From contig NZ_FNZB01000001.1 in assembly GCF_900109205.1 (NCBI RefSeq), positions 1,116,001-1,180,000 of the forward strand: a stretch of 64,000 bases of DNA, in the 5' to 3' direction. This document shows, piece by piece, positions 28,974 to 35,977 of the stretch. The position numbers and the translations under genes are program-made. Under the pieces are notes generated by a model. It was given only the letters and a program-made list of their open reading frames with translations. It searched no databases and was not told the origin of the DNA. The first letter of the stretch is position 1. Each line of letters starts with the position of its first letter. The DNA is from Sphingomonas sp. OV641 (GTDB lineage: Bacteria > Pseudomonadota > Alphaproteobacteria > Sphingomonadales > Sphingomonadaceae).

Positions 28974-29615
28974 TCAGCGATCGCGGCTGAGCTCGTCCAC
29001 CTCGTCCATGATTTCATCCAGCGTGGGCTTCAGGCTGGCGATCGTATGATCGGTGCGCGACGTCATGTCGCTTCCGCTCATCAGCGATTCCAGCGCCACG
29101 CGGCCCCGCGCCACGCGGCTCTTGATCGTACCCACGGCGACGCCGCAGATCTCGGCGGCTTCCTCATAGGCGAAGCCGCCCGCACCCACCAGGATCAGCG
29201 CCTCGCGCTGCGGCTGCGGAAGATGGAGCAGTGCACGCTGCATATCGGCCAGTTCGACATGCTTGTCCTGGCTGGCCGGCGCGGCCAGCAGACGATCCGC
29301 GACCAGATCATCCCACTCGCCCTTGAAGCGCGCACGGCGCATCTGGGACAGGTACAGGTTCCGCAGGATGATAAAGGTCCACGCACGCATGTTGGTGCCG
29401 GCCTGGAAGCGCTTGCGCGCTGCCCAGGCCTTCAGGAGCGTTTCCTGCACGAGATCATCCGCAAGATCGCGATTGCCGGACAGCGAACGCCCGAATGCGC
29501 GCAAGTGCGGAATCACCTGCGCCAGCTGCTTCTTGAACTCGGGATCAGACAGGGAGACGTGCTCGACCGACACCTCATCGGCCGCGTCAGAATTGCGCGG
29601 TTCAGCTTCGGTCAT
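28974..29615 (-). CDS. ecfG: General stress response sigma factor EcfG
   Basis: 213 residues, an ECF15-type sigma factor. Region 2 contains LADDLVQETLLKAWAARKRF and NMRAWTFIILRNLYLSQMRRA; region 4 has LPQPQREALILVGAGGFAYEEAAEICGVAVGTIKSR. It is held inactive by NepR until phosphorylated PhyR sequesters NepR, then directs transcription from GGAAC-type promoters. I took the start at 29615 (MTEAEPRN). A C-terminal extension of about 40 residues follows region 4. phyR and nepR are within 1.5 kb, confirming the identity. No matching EcfG promoter was found in front of it. Confidence 0.96.
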   Translation of the reverse strand: MTEAEPRNSDAADEVSVEHVSLSDPEFKKQLAQVIPHLRAFGRSLSGNRDLADDLVQETLLKAWAARKRFQAGTNMRAWTFIILRNLYLSQMRRARFKGEWDDLVADRLLAAPASQDKHVELADMQRALLHLPQPQREALILVGAGGFAYEEAAEICGVAVGTIKSRVARGRVALESLMSGSDMTSRTDHTIASLKPTLDEIMDEVDELSRDR

Positions 29616-29717
29616 GTTCTGTCGTTCGGTCCCCGCGCCGGGAGGTTCCGGCGTCCTTTGCGCAAGATAGGTATCGCCGGCGCGCTTTGCCAGCCGCTCT
29701 GTCAGCATGCTTGCCGC

Positions 29718-29861
29718 TTACTGCCGCGCAAACAGGATGAGGGCGAAGATCACCACAACAAGGACGAGCGATATCGGCAGAATGTAGCGCGTCATGTGCG
29801 GCGTGCTACCGGCCCGCGCCTCATCCGTCGTTACTTCGATACGTTCGTTTTCGTGTGCCAT
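29718..29861 (-). CDS. Small single-pass membrane protein in the stress-response locus
   Basis: 47 residues. An acidic N-terminal part (MAHENERIEVTTDEARAG) leads to one membrane segment near the C-terminus (YILPISLVLVVVIFALILF) ending ARQ. It lies between phyR and ecfG on the same strand. The hydrophilic start with a single C-terminal helix is typical of small tail-anchored proteins. No family recognised; its position suggests coexpression with ecfG and a possible role in the stress system or membrane homeostasis. Confidence 0.7.
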   Translation of the reverse strand: MAHENERIEVTTDEARAGSTPHMTRYILPISLVLVVVIFALILFARQ

Positions 29862-29902
29862 GCCTGCTCAACCCCTCAGCCTCGCTTTGGCTCCGTATCG
29901 AA

Positions 29903-30700
29903 TTACGAAACCGGTGCGGTCGATTGATCGAAGAACAATGCCTGGCTGATCGCCGCCTTGACGGTGGAACGCTGGAAAGGCTTGGTGATCAGGAAGGTTG
30001 GCTCGGGCCGCTCGCCCGTGAGCAGACGCTCCGGGAAGGCGGTGATGAAGATCACCGGCACCTGGAATTCGTGCAGAATGTCCTTCACCGCGTCGATGCC
30101 CGAACTGTCATCGGCAAGCTGGATGTCGGCGAGCACCAGGCCCGGCCGGTCCTCCATGGCGAGCGCCACCGCCTCGTCGCGGGTCACTGCCACGCCGGTC
30201 ACCTCATGGCCGAGATCGCGGACGATCGTCTCGATGTCCATGGCGATGATCGGCTCATCCTCGATGATCAGCACGCGGGCGCGGGTCTGCTTCTCGATTT
30301 CCGACAGCGCCTCGGCGACCAGCGCCTCGACCTCGCTTGGCGCCACATCCACCAGATAGGCCGCGTCCTCCACGGTGAAACCTTCCATCGCCGTCAGCAG
30401 AAGTGCCTGGCGCGAAAGCGGCGTCATCCGGGCAAGCCGCGCCCGTGCGATTGCTTCCTGATCGTCAACGTCACCGGGATCGGCCTGCTCGCCGTCGTTC
30501 GTGGAATTCCAGATTACCTGGAACGTCCGATAGAGACCCAGGCGGGGATCAACATCGCGCGGGAATTCGCTCGGCGCGGCAACGATCGCCTCCAGCGTGG
30601 CGCGCACATATTTGTCGCCATGCGACTGGCTGCCAGTGAGCGCCCGCCCGTACCGACGCAGGAAGGGCAGATGCGGGGCGAGCTGTTGTCCAAGCGACAT
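29903..30700 (-). CDS. phyR: General stress response anti-anti-sigma factor PhyR
   Basis: 265 residues, starting at MSLGQQLAPHLPFLRRYGRAL, the standard PhyR N-terminus. The N-terminal two-thirds is a sigma-factor-like domain (ECF mimic, about 1-125) without DNA-binding function; the C-terminal receiver domain has VLIIEDEPIIAMDIE and the phospho-acceptor Asp in LADIQL, followed by FITKPFQR. Phosphorylation exposes the mimic so that it captures NepR and frees EcfG. The frame is open upstream to 30853, but that part does not match the family. Divergent from nepR. Confidence 0.97.
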   Translation of the reverse strand: MSLGQQLAPHLPFLRRYGRALTGSQSHGDKYVRATLEAIVAAPSEFPRDVDPRLGLYRTFQVIWNSTNDGEQADPGDVDDQEAIARARLARMTPLSRQALLLTAMEGFTVEDAAYLVDVAPSEVEALVAEALSEIEKQTRARVLIIEDEPIIAMDIETIVRDLGHEVTGVAVTRDEAVALAMEDRPGLVLADIQLADDSSGIDAVKDILHEFQVPVIFITAFPERLLTGERPEPTFLITKPFQRSTVKAAISQALFFDQSTAPVS

Positions 30701-30824
30701 GAGGCGGAACGACTCCCAATAGATGAAGGCATGGCTTTGCGCGCCGCGCCCTGATTGATCAACTTCATCGACAAACCCCCCGCGGGCGCCAAACGCCCGA
30801 CGACGCAATTCGTCGCCGGTATGT

Positions 30825-30850
30825 GGAACCAACGAGCGGCTTTTTAGTTT
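30825..30850 (+). promoter_or_regulatory. EcfG-type promoter upstream of nepR
   Basis: GGAAC at 30825-30829, 17 bases, then GTTTC at 30847-30851. This is the consensus architecture of EcfG promoters in alphaproteobacteria, and the same spacing occurs at 32772. It points towards nepR, about 100 bases from its start, which would make nepR-phyP self-controlled by the stress sigma factor. Confidence 0.7.
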
Positions 30851-30948
30851 CACCGTCGTCAGCCATGATCAATAGGCTGGCGCCGCGGCCCGTATCCGGC
30901 CAAGGAAATTCATCGTCACGCGGAACGGGTGGTTCAGGGGGCTAAGCG

Positions 30949-31116
30949 TTGGTTTCGGACAAGGAAGCGCCAAAGAAAACGGTCAAGTCGAAAGGCGGCA
31001 CGGCAGTGCAGTCAAAGGACCGTGACATGGGTGCGGCGCTACGATCGATTTATCAAAAGACGATCGATGAGTCGGTGCCGGACGAGATGATTTCCCTTCT
31101 GAGCAAGCTAGATTAA
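30949..31116 (+). CDS. nepR: Anti-sigma factor NepR
   Basis: 55 residues, so below common ORF cut-offs. The core DMGAALRSIYQKTIDESVPD followed by EMISLLSKLD is the NepR two-helix motif that binds EcfG or phosphorylated PhyR. It starts with a rare TTG at 30949 directly after an in-frame stop; AGGGGG at 30936-30941 is the ribosome-binding site. Divergent from phyR and 9 bases upstream of the phyP-like kinase, with an EcfG-type promoter ahead. NepR starts vary between genomes, so the first few residues are less certain than the core. Confidence 0.93.
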   Translation: MVSDKEAPKKTVKSKGGTAVQSKDRDMGAALRSIYQKTIDESVPDEMISLLSKLD

Positions 31117-31125
31117 AAACAGCAT

Positions 31126-32712
31126 ATGAATACCACGGCGTCGGAAGATTCGCGCGGCGGCGCGACGGCGCCGTTCATGATGCGATGGCCGACGGGAGCA
31201 AAGCTTCTCGTCATCATCTCCATCGCGCTCCTGCCACTTGCGATCATCGCGGTGTTCGCGACCTTGCGAATCACGCAGATCGCCGATGCCGAGGCCAGGG
31301 CCAGTCTCCGGATCGCGTCGGCGGAAAGCAGTCGCGCGATCGCCATCGAATTGATCGGCGATATGACGGCGCTCCGCGTCGCGGTTGATGCGCTGGAATC
31401 AGACCCGCTCGACACGCCCAGTTGCGCCCGCGTACAAGGTGTCTTTGCACAACAGGCATTCAACGGCGCGCGCTTCGCGGTTTTCGACGCGCGGGGCAGA
31501 TTGCTGTGCGGCAGTAGTTTCACCCAGGGCCTTGAGGTCGCGCGCGCGGCACGCGACTCCGCCGTGGCCGCGCGGATCCTGCCGGGCAATGGATTGCTGC
31601 TGGGTGTCGTCGGTCGATCCGGCCGCGTGACGGCGTCCGCCTTCTTCCCGAAGGACTTCATCGCCGAACTGAGCCGGCCGAGTGGCTTTACGCCTGCTTA
31701 CGCCGCCAAGCTGACCCGGCAGTCCGAAGAGCTCATCCTGGAGCCGTTGCCACGCGAGAACGCGTTCGAGCGGCGCGAGAGCAACGTGACGGATCTCGGC
31801 ATCGGCGAACTGGCGCTTGCCATGCAGGTGCGGGCCGCGCCGATCACCTCGCCTTTGGTGATCGCCCTGCTTCTGCCGCTGATCATGTGGGCGGCCGCAG
31901 CGGGAATCGCCTGGTTCGTGGTGGATCGGCTGCTGATCCGGCCCTTGCGTCAGTTGCGCGCCCAGGTTGCCGCTTTCACTCCCGGCGAAGAGCCAGACCC
32001 CGCGACGATGCGTGCACTGCCGGCGCAGGAGCTACGCGAACTCGGCGACACCTTCCGCGCGCTCACGCGCACCGTCGCCATTCACGAAGCCGGCCTGGCA
32101 GAGGGACTGGTACGCCAGACCAAGCTCACGCGAGAGGTTCACCACCGCGTAAAGAACAACCTCCAGGTCATTTCGTCGCTGATCAACTTCCATGCACGCG
32201 GCGCGCGCTCCCCCGAGGCGGCACAGGCCTATGCTTCGATTCAGCGGCGGGTTGATGCGCTTGCGGTCGTTCACCGCAACCATTTCGCCGAAATGGAAGA
32301 AAACCGCGGTCTGGGCCTGCGCCCGATGCTGGGCGAACTTGCCTCCAACATCAGGGCCACAGCGCCCGAAGGCATTCAGCTGCGGATCCAGCTGGACTCC
32401 GATCCGTACCTCGTGTCGCAGGACGTCGCGGTCGCCGTCGCATTCATCGTGACCGAGCTGATCGAACTAGCCGTGACATGCGATCCGGCCGCTCATGTGC
32501 GGGTCTCGGTCAAGGAAACCGGCGCCTCCGATCGGGCGACGCTGCGCGTTTCATCCCCTGCGTTGATCGACAGCCCACTCCTTCGTGAAGGTCTCGCCAC
32601 GCGCTTCGGCCGGGTTACCGAGGGTTTGGCGCGTCAGCTGCGGGCGCCGCTCCACCATGATCCGCTCACCGGCGCCTATGAGATCTCCATCGCGGTACTC
32701 GGCCGCGACTGA
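31126..32712 (+). CDS. phyP: PhyP-like HisKA_2 sensor protein with degenerate ATPase domain
   Basis: 528 residues. A membrane segment near residue 30-50, an extracytoplasmic region, a second membrane segment (about 240-265), a HAMP-like linker and then a HisKA_2 dimerisation domain with the phospho-acceptor histidine pair at 339-340 (EVHHRVKNNLQVISSLINFH). The following ATPase domain lacks recognisable N and G boxes: the expected Asn-containing helix reads TELIELAVTCDP, and no DxG or GxGLG is evident. In Sphingomonas Fr1 PhyP, encoded beside nepR and phyR, is a HisKA_2 protein that acts as a negative regulator (phosphatase) of PhyR. The layout here matches; the ability to phosphorylate looks unlikely. 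Confidence 0.85.
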   Translation: MNTTASEDSRGGATAPFMMRWPTGAKLLVIISIALLPLAIIAVFATLRITQIADAEARASLRIASAESSRAIAIELIGDMTALRVAVDALESDPLDTPSCARVQGVFAQQAFNGARFAVFDARGRLLCGSSFTQGLEVARAARDSAVAARILPGNGLLLGVVGRSGRVTASAFFPKDFIAELSRPSGFTPAYAAKLTRQSEELILEPLPRENAFERRESNVTDLGIGELALAMQVRAAPITSPLVIALLLPLIMWAAAAGIAWFVVDRLLIRPLRQLRAQVAAFTPGEEPDPATMRALPAQELRELGDTFRALTRTVAIHEAGLAEGLVRQTKLTREVHHRVKNNLQVISSLINFHARGARSPEAAQAYASIQRRVDALAVVHRNHFAEMEENRGLGLRPMLGELASNIRATAPEGIQLRIQLDSDPYLVSQDVAVAVAFIVTELIELAVTCDPAAHVRVSVKETGASDRATLRVSSPALIDSPLLREGLATRFGRVTEGLARQLRAPLHHDPLTGAYEISIAVLGRD

Positions 32713-32771
32713 TCCATGCTGCGCAGATGCGCGGCCATTAACCAGAATACGAAAAAATACGCGATCTTGTT

Positions 32772-32798
32772 GGAACTGGCCTCCCCAAGTCGCGTTTT
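32772..32798 (+). promoter_or_regulatory. EcfG-type promoter for the small RNA
   Basis: GGAAC at 32772-32776, 17 bases, then GTTTT at 32794-32798 (CGTTTT). It matches the EcfG consensus and has the same spacing as the promoter upstream of nepR. The predicted start of transcription falls near 32803-32806, at the foot of the first hairpin described next. Confidence 0.72.
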
Positions 32799-32802
32799 AC
32801 TC

Positions 32803-32898
32803 TTCGGATAGCGACCTTATGCCCCCCCGCTCTCGCTATCCACGACATAGGCCCGGAAGCGTCAACCCTCCCCCCCCGGTGACGCTTCCGGGCCTTAT
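32803..32898 (+). ncRNA. Candidate stress-induced small RNA with C-rich loops
   Basis: About 95 bases from the predicted start of the EcfG-type promoter to the terminator. Two perfect hairpins are visible: stem 1 (9 pairs, 32806-32814 with 32833-32841) has an 18-base loop with seven consecutive C; stem 2 (16 pairs, 32849-32864 with 32880-32895) has a 15-base loop with CCC-T-CCCCCCCC. Stem 2 is followed by TATTA and probably ends transcription. Exposed cytosine runs can pair with Shine-Dalgarno purines, as in alphaproteobacterial small RNAs such as GsrN of Caulobacter, which is also stress-sigma controlled. It may alternatively be just a strong terminator for phyP. No protein-coding frame fits it. 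Confidence 0.6.
32849..32898 (+). terminator. Terminator hairpin of the candidate small RNA
   Basis: A perfect 16-base-pair stem with a 15-base C-rich loop, followed by TATTA. The trailing U-tract is short, but the stem is very strong. It would also stop read-through from phyP. Confidence 0.6.
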
Positions 32899-32988
32899 TA
32901 CATCCCCGGCAGTTCATAACGACTTTGGAACGAACAGCTTCATTGCGCATTTGCGCTCTGGGCGGCTCAATTGCGCTCAGGAGGACGT

Positions 32989-33123
32989 ATGAAGAAGATG
33001 ATGGGGATGCTGGCAGTGGCTAGCGCACTGCTGATCGCTGCTTGCAACACCGTGGAAGGTGTGGGCCGCGATGTCTCCTCTGCCGGAGACACTGTCGCTC
33101 AGACCGCAGACGACGCCAAGTAA
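32989..33123 (+). CDS. Entericidin-like small lipoprotein
   Basis: 44 residues with a signal peptide and lipobox: MKKMMGMLAVASALLIAACN, Cys20 being the lipidation site. The mature part NTVEGVGRDVSSAGDTVAQT matches entericidin A/B proteins (GxGxDV...G). These are small membrane lipoproteins induced by stress in several proteobacteria; their role is unclear. An AGGAGG ribosome-binding site sits at 32979-32984. It lies directly after the candidate small RNA; a GGAAC at 32927 does not have a matching -10 element. Confidence 0.88.
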   Translation: MKKMMGMLAVASALLIAACNTVEGVGRDVSSAGDTVAQTADDAK

Positions 33124-33140
33124 GCGAAGATCCCGGAAAG

Positions 33141-33178
33141 AAAACGGCGGACGCGGCAAATCCCGCCTCCGCCGTTTT
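33141..33178. terminator. Bidirectional terminator between entericidin and tatC
   Basis: AAAACGGCGGA (33141-33151) pairs with TCCGCCGTTTT (33168-33178), giving A- and T-flanked arms that can end transcription from both convergent genes. Confidence 0.85.
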
Positions 33179-33179
33179 G

Positions 33180-33953
33180 CTATTCGGCCGAAACCGTCTC
33201 TCGCTCCCGCGAGCGTTTGCGCTCCGTGAACCAGATGCCGATCAGCGCAAGCTCGTAGAGAAAGCACAAAGGAATGGCGAGCAGCAGCTGCGAGCCGACA
33301 TCGGGCGGCGTCAGGACAGCAGCGATGGCGAACGCACCGACGATTGCGTAGCGACGGGCGGACACCAGTTGCTTGCGCGTCACGATCCCACCGCGCTCCA
33401 GCAGCATCAGCAGTACCGGCAGCAGAAAGGCGACGCCGAACCCGAACAGGAACTGCATGATGAACGACAGGTAGTTGCCGATCGCCGGCAAAGCTTCTTG
33501 ATTGACGCCGCCCACATCGCCCTGAAAGCTCAACAGGAAGTGCAGCGCCATCGGAACGGCGATGTAATAGGCCATCGCGGCGCCGCTGAGGAAAAGAACC
33601 GGCGTCGCCAGCAGGAACGGCAGCAGGGCGCGCTTCTCGTTGCGGTACAGCCCCGGCGCCACGAACTGCCACAATTGGTTGGCGATGATCGGAAACGAGA
33701 CCATCACCGCCGCGAAGAACGCTACCTTCACCTGAACGAAGAAGGCCTCGAAGATCTCGGTGTAGATCAGCCGGGTCTGCCCGGCCGCGAGCAGCGGCTG
33801 GACCAGAAACGAGAAGATGGACTCCGCGAAATAATAGCAGACCAGGAACGCCAGCACGATGGCGCCGATGCAATAGAGCAGCCGCCGGCGTAGCTCGATC
33901 AGGTGGTCGAGCAGCGGCGCGCGCGAATCGTCCAGTTCGTCGACAGTGCTCAC
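33180..33953 (-). CDS. tatC: Twin-arginine translocase subunit TatC
   Basis: 257 residues, normal for TatC, the membrane receptor for twin-arginine signal peptides. It begins with the family motif LLDHLIELRRRLLYCIGAIVLAF and has six membrane segments; AFFAAVMVSFPIIANQLWQFVAPGLY is the highly conserved first periplasmic loop and helix. Its start overlaps the tatB stop by four bases. The DUF1501 protein in this window carries a twin-arginine signal, so the pathway has a client nearby. Confidence 0.97.
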   Translation of the reverse strand: MSTVDELDDSRAPLLDHLIELRRRLLYCIGAIVLAFLVCYYFAESIFSFLVQPLLAAGQTRLIYTEIFEAFFVQVKVAFFAAVMVSFPIIANQLWQFVAPGLYRNEKRALLPFLLATPVLFLSGAAMAYYIAVPMALHFLLSFQGDVGGVNQEALPAIGNYLSFIMQFLFGFGVAFLLPVLLMLLERGGIVTRKQLVSARRYAIVGAFAIAAVLTPPDVGSQLLLAIPLCFLYELALIGIWFTERKRSRERETVSAE

Positions 33954-34384
33954 GATGCAGCCTTGTCCTGGGGCAGTTTGGGTTCGTCCGCCGGAGCGGC
34001 AACCATGGTCGGCCGCTCCACCATGACCGGTTCGTGCTGCGGATCCTGCATGAACATGTCGCCCTGCTCGGCCGGGCGGGGCGAGGGATCTTGTGGCGGA
34101 ATTTCGCCCGTGGGCGGTTCGGAAGCGGCAGGCTGAGCGGGCGAGATCATCGGATGCTCCCGCATGATCCGCTCATTCTCCTCCTTCCACTTCTTCTCCA
34201 TCTCGGCGAGTTCCGCCTCACGCACCATTTCGTCAAAGCCGGCGCGGAACTGCCGCGCCACGCCCCGCGCCTTGCCGACCCAATAGCCAAGCACCCGCAG
34301 CGCCTTGGGCAGGTCCTTGGGGCCGATGACGACAAGGGCGACAAGCGCCACGACCGCCATTTCCGTGAAGTTGAAGTCGAGCAT
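33950..34384 (-). CDS. tatB: Twin-arginine translocase subunit TatB
   Basis: 144 residues. An N-terminal membrane helix (FTEMAVVALVALVVIGPKDLPKAL with the Gly-Pro hinge) precedes an amphipathic helix and a charged, proline-rich tail with PQHEP. TatB forms the substrate-binding complex with TatC. It overlaps tatC by 4 bases and follows tatA by 29. Confidence 0.95.
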   Translation of the reverse strand: MLDFNFTEMAVVALVALVVIGPKDLPKALRVLGYWVGKARGVARQFRAGFDEMVREAELAEMEKKWKEENERIMREHPMISPAQPAASEPPTGEIPPQDPSPRPAEQGDMFMQDPQHEPVMVERPTMVAAPADEPKLPQDKAAS

Positions 34385-34413
34385 AAGCGCAGCCGCTTCA
34401 GGCGGACGTCAGA

Positions 34414-34653
34414 TCAACGCGCCACCTTGTCGTCCTGGACGATCGTCTCGGACGCGGGCCGGGCTGCCTGCTGTGCCTCGATGCGCTGCGCCGGCTTGGC
34501 CGACGCCTCTTCATCTTCCTCAGACATGCCCTTCTTGAAGTTCTTAACGCCCTTCGCGACGTCACCCATCATGCTGGAAAATCGTCCGCCGCCCAGCAGG
34601 AGGATGGCAACGATGGCGAGCACAAGAATATGCGGGAGGCTGAAGCTACCCAT
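34414..34653 (-). CDS. tatA: Twin-arginine translocase subunit TatA
   Basis: 79 residues: a membrane helix (SLPHILVLAIVAILLLGGGRF), then the amphipathic helix with FKKGM and an acidic tail. TatA multimers form the transport pore. It is the first gene of the tatABC unit and lies 26 bases after scpB, so scpA-scpB-tatABC are probably cotranscribed, an order conserved in sphingomonads. Confidence 0.96.
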   Translation of the reverse strand: MGSFSLPHILVLAIVAILLLGGGRFSSMMGDVAKGVKNFKKGMSEEDEEASAKPAQRIEAQQAARPASETIVQDDKVAR

Positions 34654-34679
34654 TAGGATTCTCCTGAAGTCCCGCCCAT

Positions 34680-35255
34680 CTAGTCGCCCTCGCCGGGCTT
34701 TTCCACCGCCAGTTCTTCCATCGCGAGATCAATCGGATCGAGCAGCCCCGCTGCCCGCAGATCGTCCATCCCCGGCAGGTCGCGCCGGGACGCCAGCCCG
34801 AAGTGCGCAAGGAAGCCTTGAGTGGTGACGAAGGTGAGCGGTCGCCCCGGCACCTCGCGCCTGCCCCCCGGTCGGATCCACCCGGCATCCATCAGCACGT
34901 CGAGCGTGCCCTTGGAGATCTGCACCCCGCGGATTGCCTCGATCTCGGCCCGCGTCACCGGCTCGTGATAGGCGATGATCGCCAGTGTCTCGATCGCCGC
35001 ACGGCTCAGCCGGCGCACCTCCTCCCGGCTGCGACGGAGAAAATGCGCCATGTCGCCGGCCGTCTGGAAATGCCAGCGATCGCCGCGACGCACCAGGTTG
35101 ATGCCGCGACCGGCATAGTCCGCCGCCAGCCGATCGAGCGCGCCGCGAACGTCCCCTTCACCCACATGCGCGCGCAGGCTGTCGACCGACATCGGATCCT
35201 CGGCGGCGAACAGCACCGCCTCAACCGCCCTCGTGAAATCGTCCGGCGGTGTCAC
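34680..35255 (-). CDS. scpB: Segregation and condensation protein ScpB
   Basis: 191 residues, with two winged-helix domains. AVEAVLFAAEDPMSVDSLRAHVG starts the first and LIIAYHEPVTRAEIEAIRG, DVLMDAGWIRPGGRREVPGRPLTFVTT lie in the second; together they are diagnostic. It binds ScpA and SMC in chromosome condensation. The start overlaps the scpA stop by 4 bases (GTGA). Confidence 0.96.
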   Translation of the reverse strand: MTPPDDFTRAVEAVLFAAEDPMSVDSLRAHVGEGDVRGALDRLAADYAGRGINLVRRGDRWHFQTAGDMAHFLRRSREEVRRLSRAAIETLAIIAYHEPVTRAEIEAIRGVQISKGTLDVLMDAGWIRPGGRREVPGRPLTFVTTQGFLAHFGLASRRDLPGMDDLRAAGLLDPIDLAMEELAVEKPGEGD

Positions 35256-35977
35256 GCGGGAGCGCGCAGATATAGCGGCGCGAACGGCCCGTCCTGCTCA
35301 AGCTCGATCCGCCCTTGCCGGGCCAGCTCGAGCGCCGCCAGGAAACTGGACGCCAGCGCGGAGCGGCGAAACATGCCGGCGGCTCCGTCCGGCAGGAACG
35401 CTTCGATGACACCGCGGTCGATGGTCGTCCCGATCAGCCCGGCGATGCGCGCGATTGCGGCTTCCAGCGTCATCACCTCGCGATCATGCACCACATGCAT
35501 CACGGGGCGCGTCCGCGCGCTGATCCGCCCATAGGCAGAAATCAAATCGAAGATGCCTGCCGACCAGCTTGCCTTGCGCACGGCGCGGAGCCCCTCGGGC
35601 GCCCCGCGCCTGAACACGTCCCGGCCAAGCCGGTCACGGCCCATCAGCCGCGCCCCCGCCTCCCGCATGGCGGACAGCCGCTCCAGCCGAAGCTGCAGCC
35701 GAAGCGCGAGTTCTTCCGGGCTCGGCTCCACACCGGGATCACGCGGCAGCAGGAGCGCGGACTTCAGATATGCCAACCACGCCGCCATCACCAGATAATC
35801 GGCGGCCAGCTCAAGCTGGATCGTCCGGGCTCGCTCAACATAAGCGAGATATTGCTCCACCAGAGCAAGGATGGAGATCTGCTTCAGGTCGACCTTCTGC
35901 GCCCGGGCAAGGTTGAGGAGGAGGTCAAGCGGCCCCTCCCAACCTTCCAGATCCAGGGTCAGCTGCTCTCCCGTCAC
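35252..35977 (-). CDS. scpA: Segregation and condensation protein ScpA
   Basis: 241 residues from a GTG at 35977 that overlaps the nagZ stop (GTGA). The kleisin N-terminal signature LTLDLEGWEGPLDLLLNLARAQKVDLKQISI is present; the C-terminal winged helix reads ASSFLAALELARQGRIELEQDGPFAPLYL. It bridges the SMC heads with ScpB. The frame is open further upstream inside nagZ, but that part is a shadow. Confidence 0.95.
   Translation of the reverse strand: MTGEQLTLDLEGWEGPLDLLLNLARAQKVDLKQISILALVEQYLAYVERARTIQLELAADYLVMAAWLAYLKSALLLPRDPGVEPSPEELALRLQLRLERLSAMREAGARLMGRDRLGRDVFRRGAPEGLRAVRKASWSAGIFDLISAYGRISARTRPVMHVVHDREVMTLEAAIARIAGLIGTTIDRGVIEAFLPDGAAGMFRRSALASSFLAALELARQGRIELEQDGPFAPLYLRAPA

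Noticed and set aside
29645..29649. Minus-strand GGAAC upstream of ecfG
   Set aside because: No GTT at the required spacing, so no EcfG promoter for ecfG could be supported.
32927..32955. GGAAC upstream of the entericidin-like gene as an EcfG promoter
   Set aside because: The expected GTT is absent at spacings of 16 or 17 (sequence reads CATTT).
32585..32992. Plus-strand frame across the small RNA region, including an ATG at 32819
   Set aside because: Pro/Arg/Ser-rich translation with no family match; it runs through both hairpins, which look structural rather than coding.
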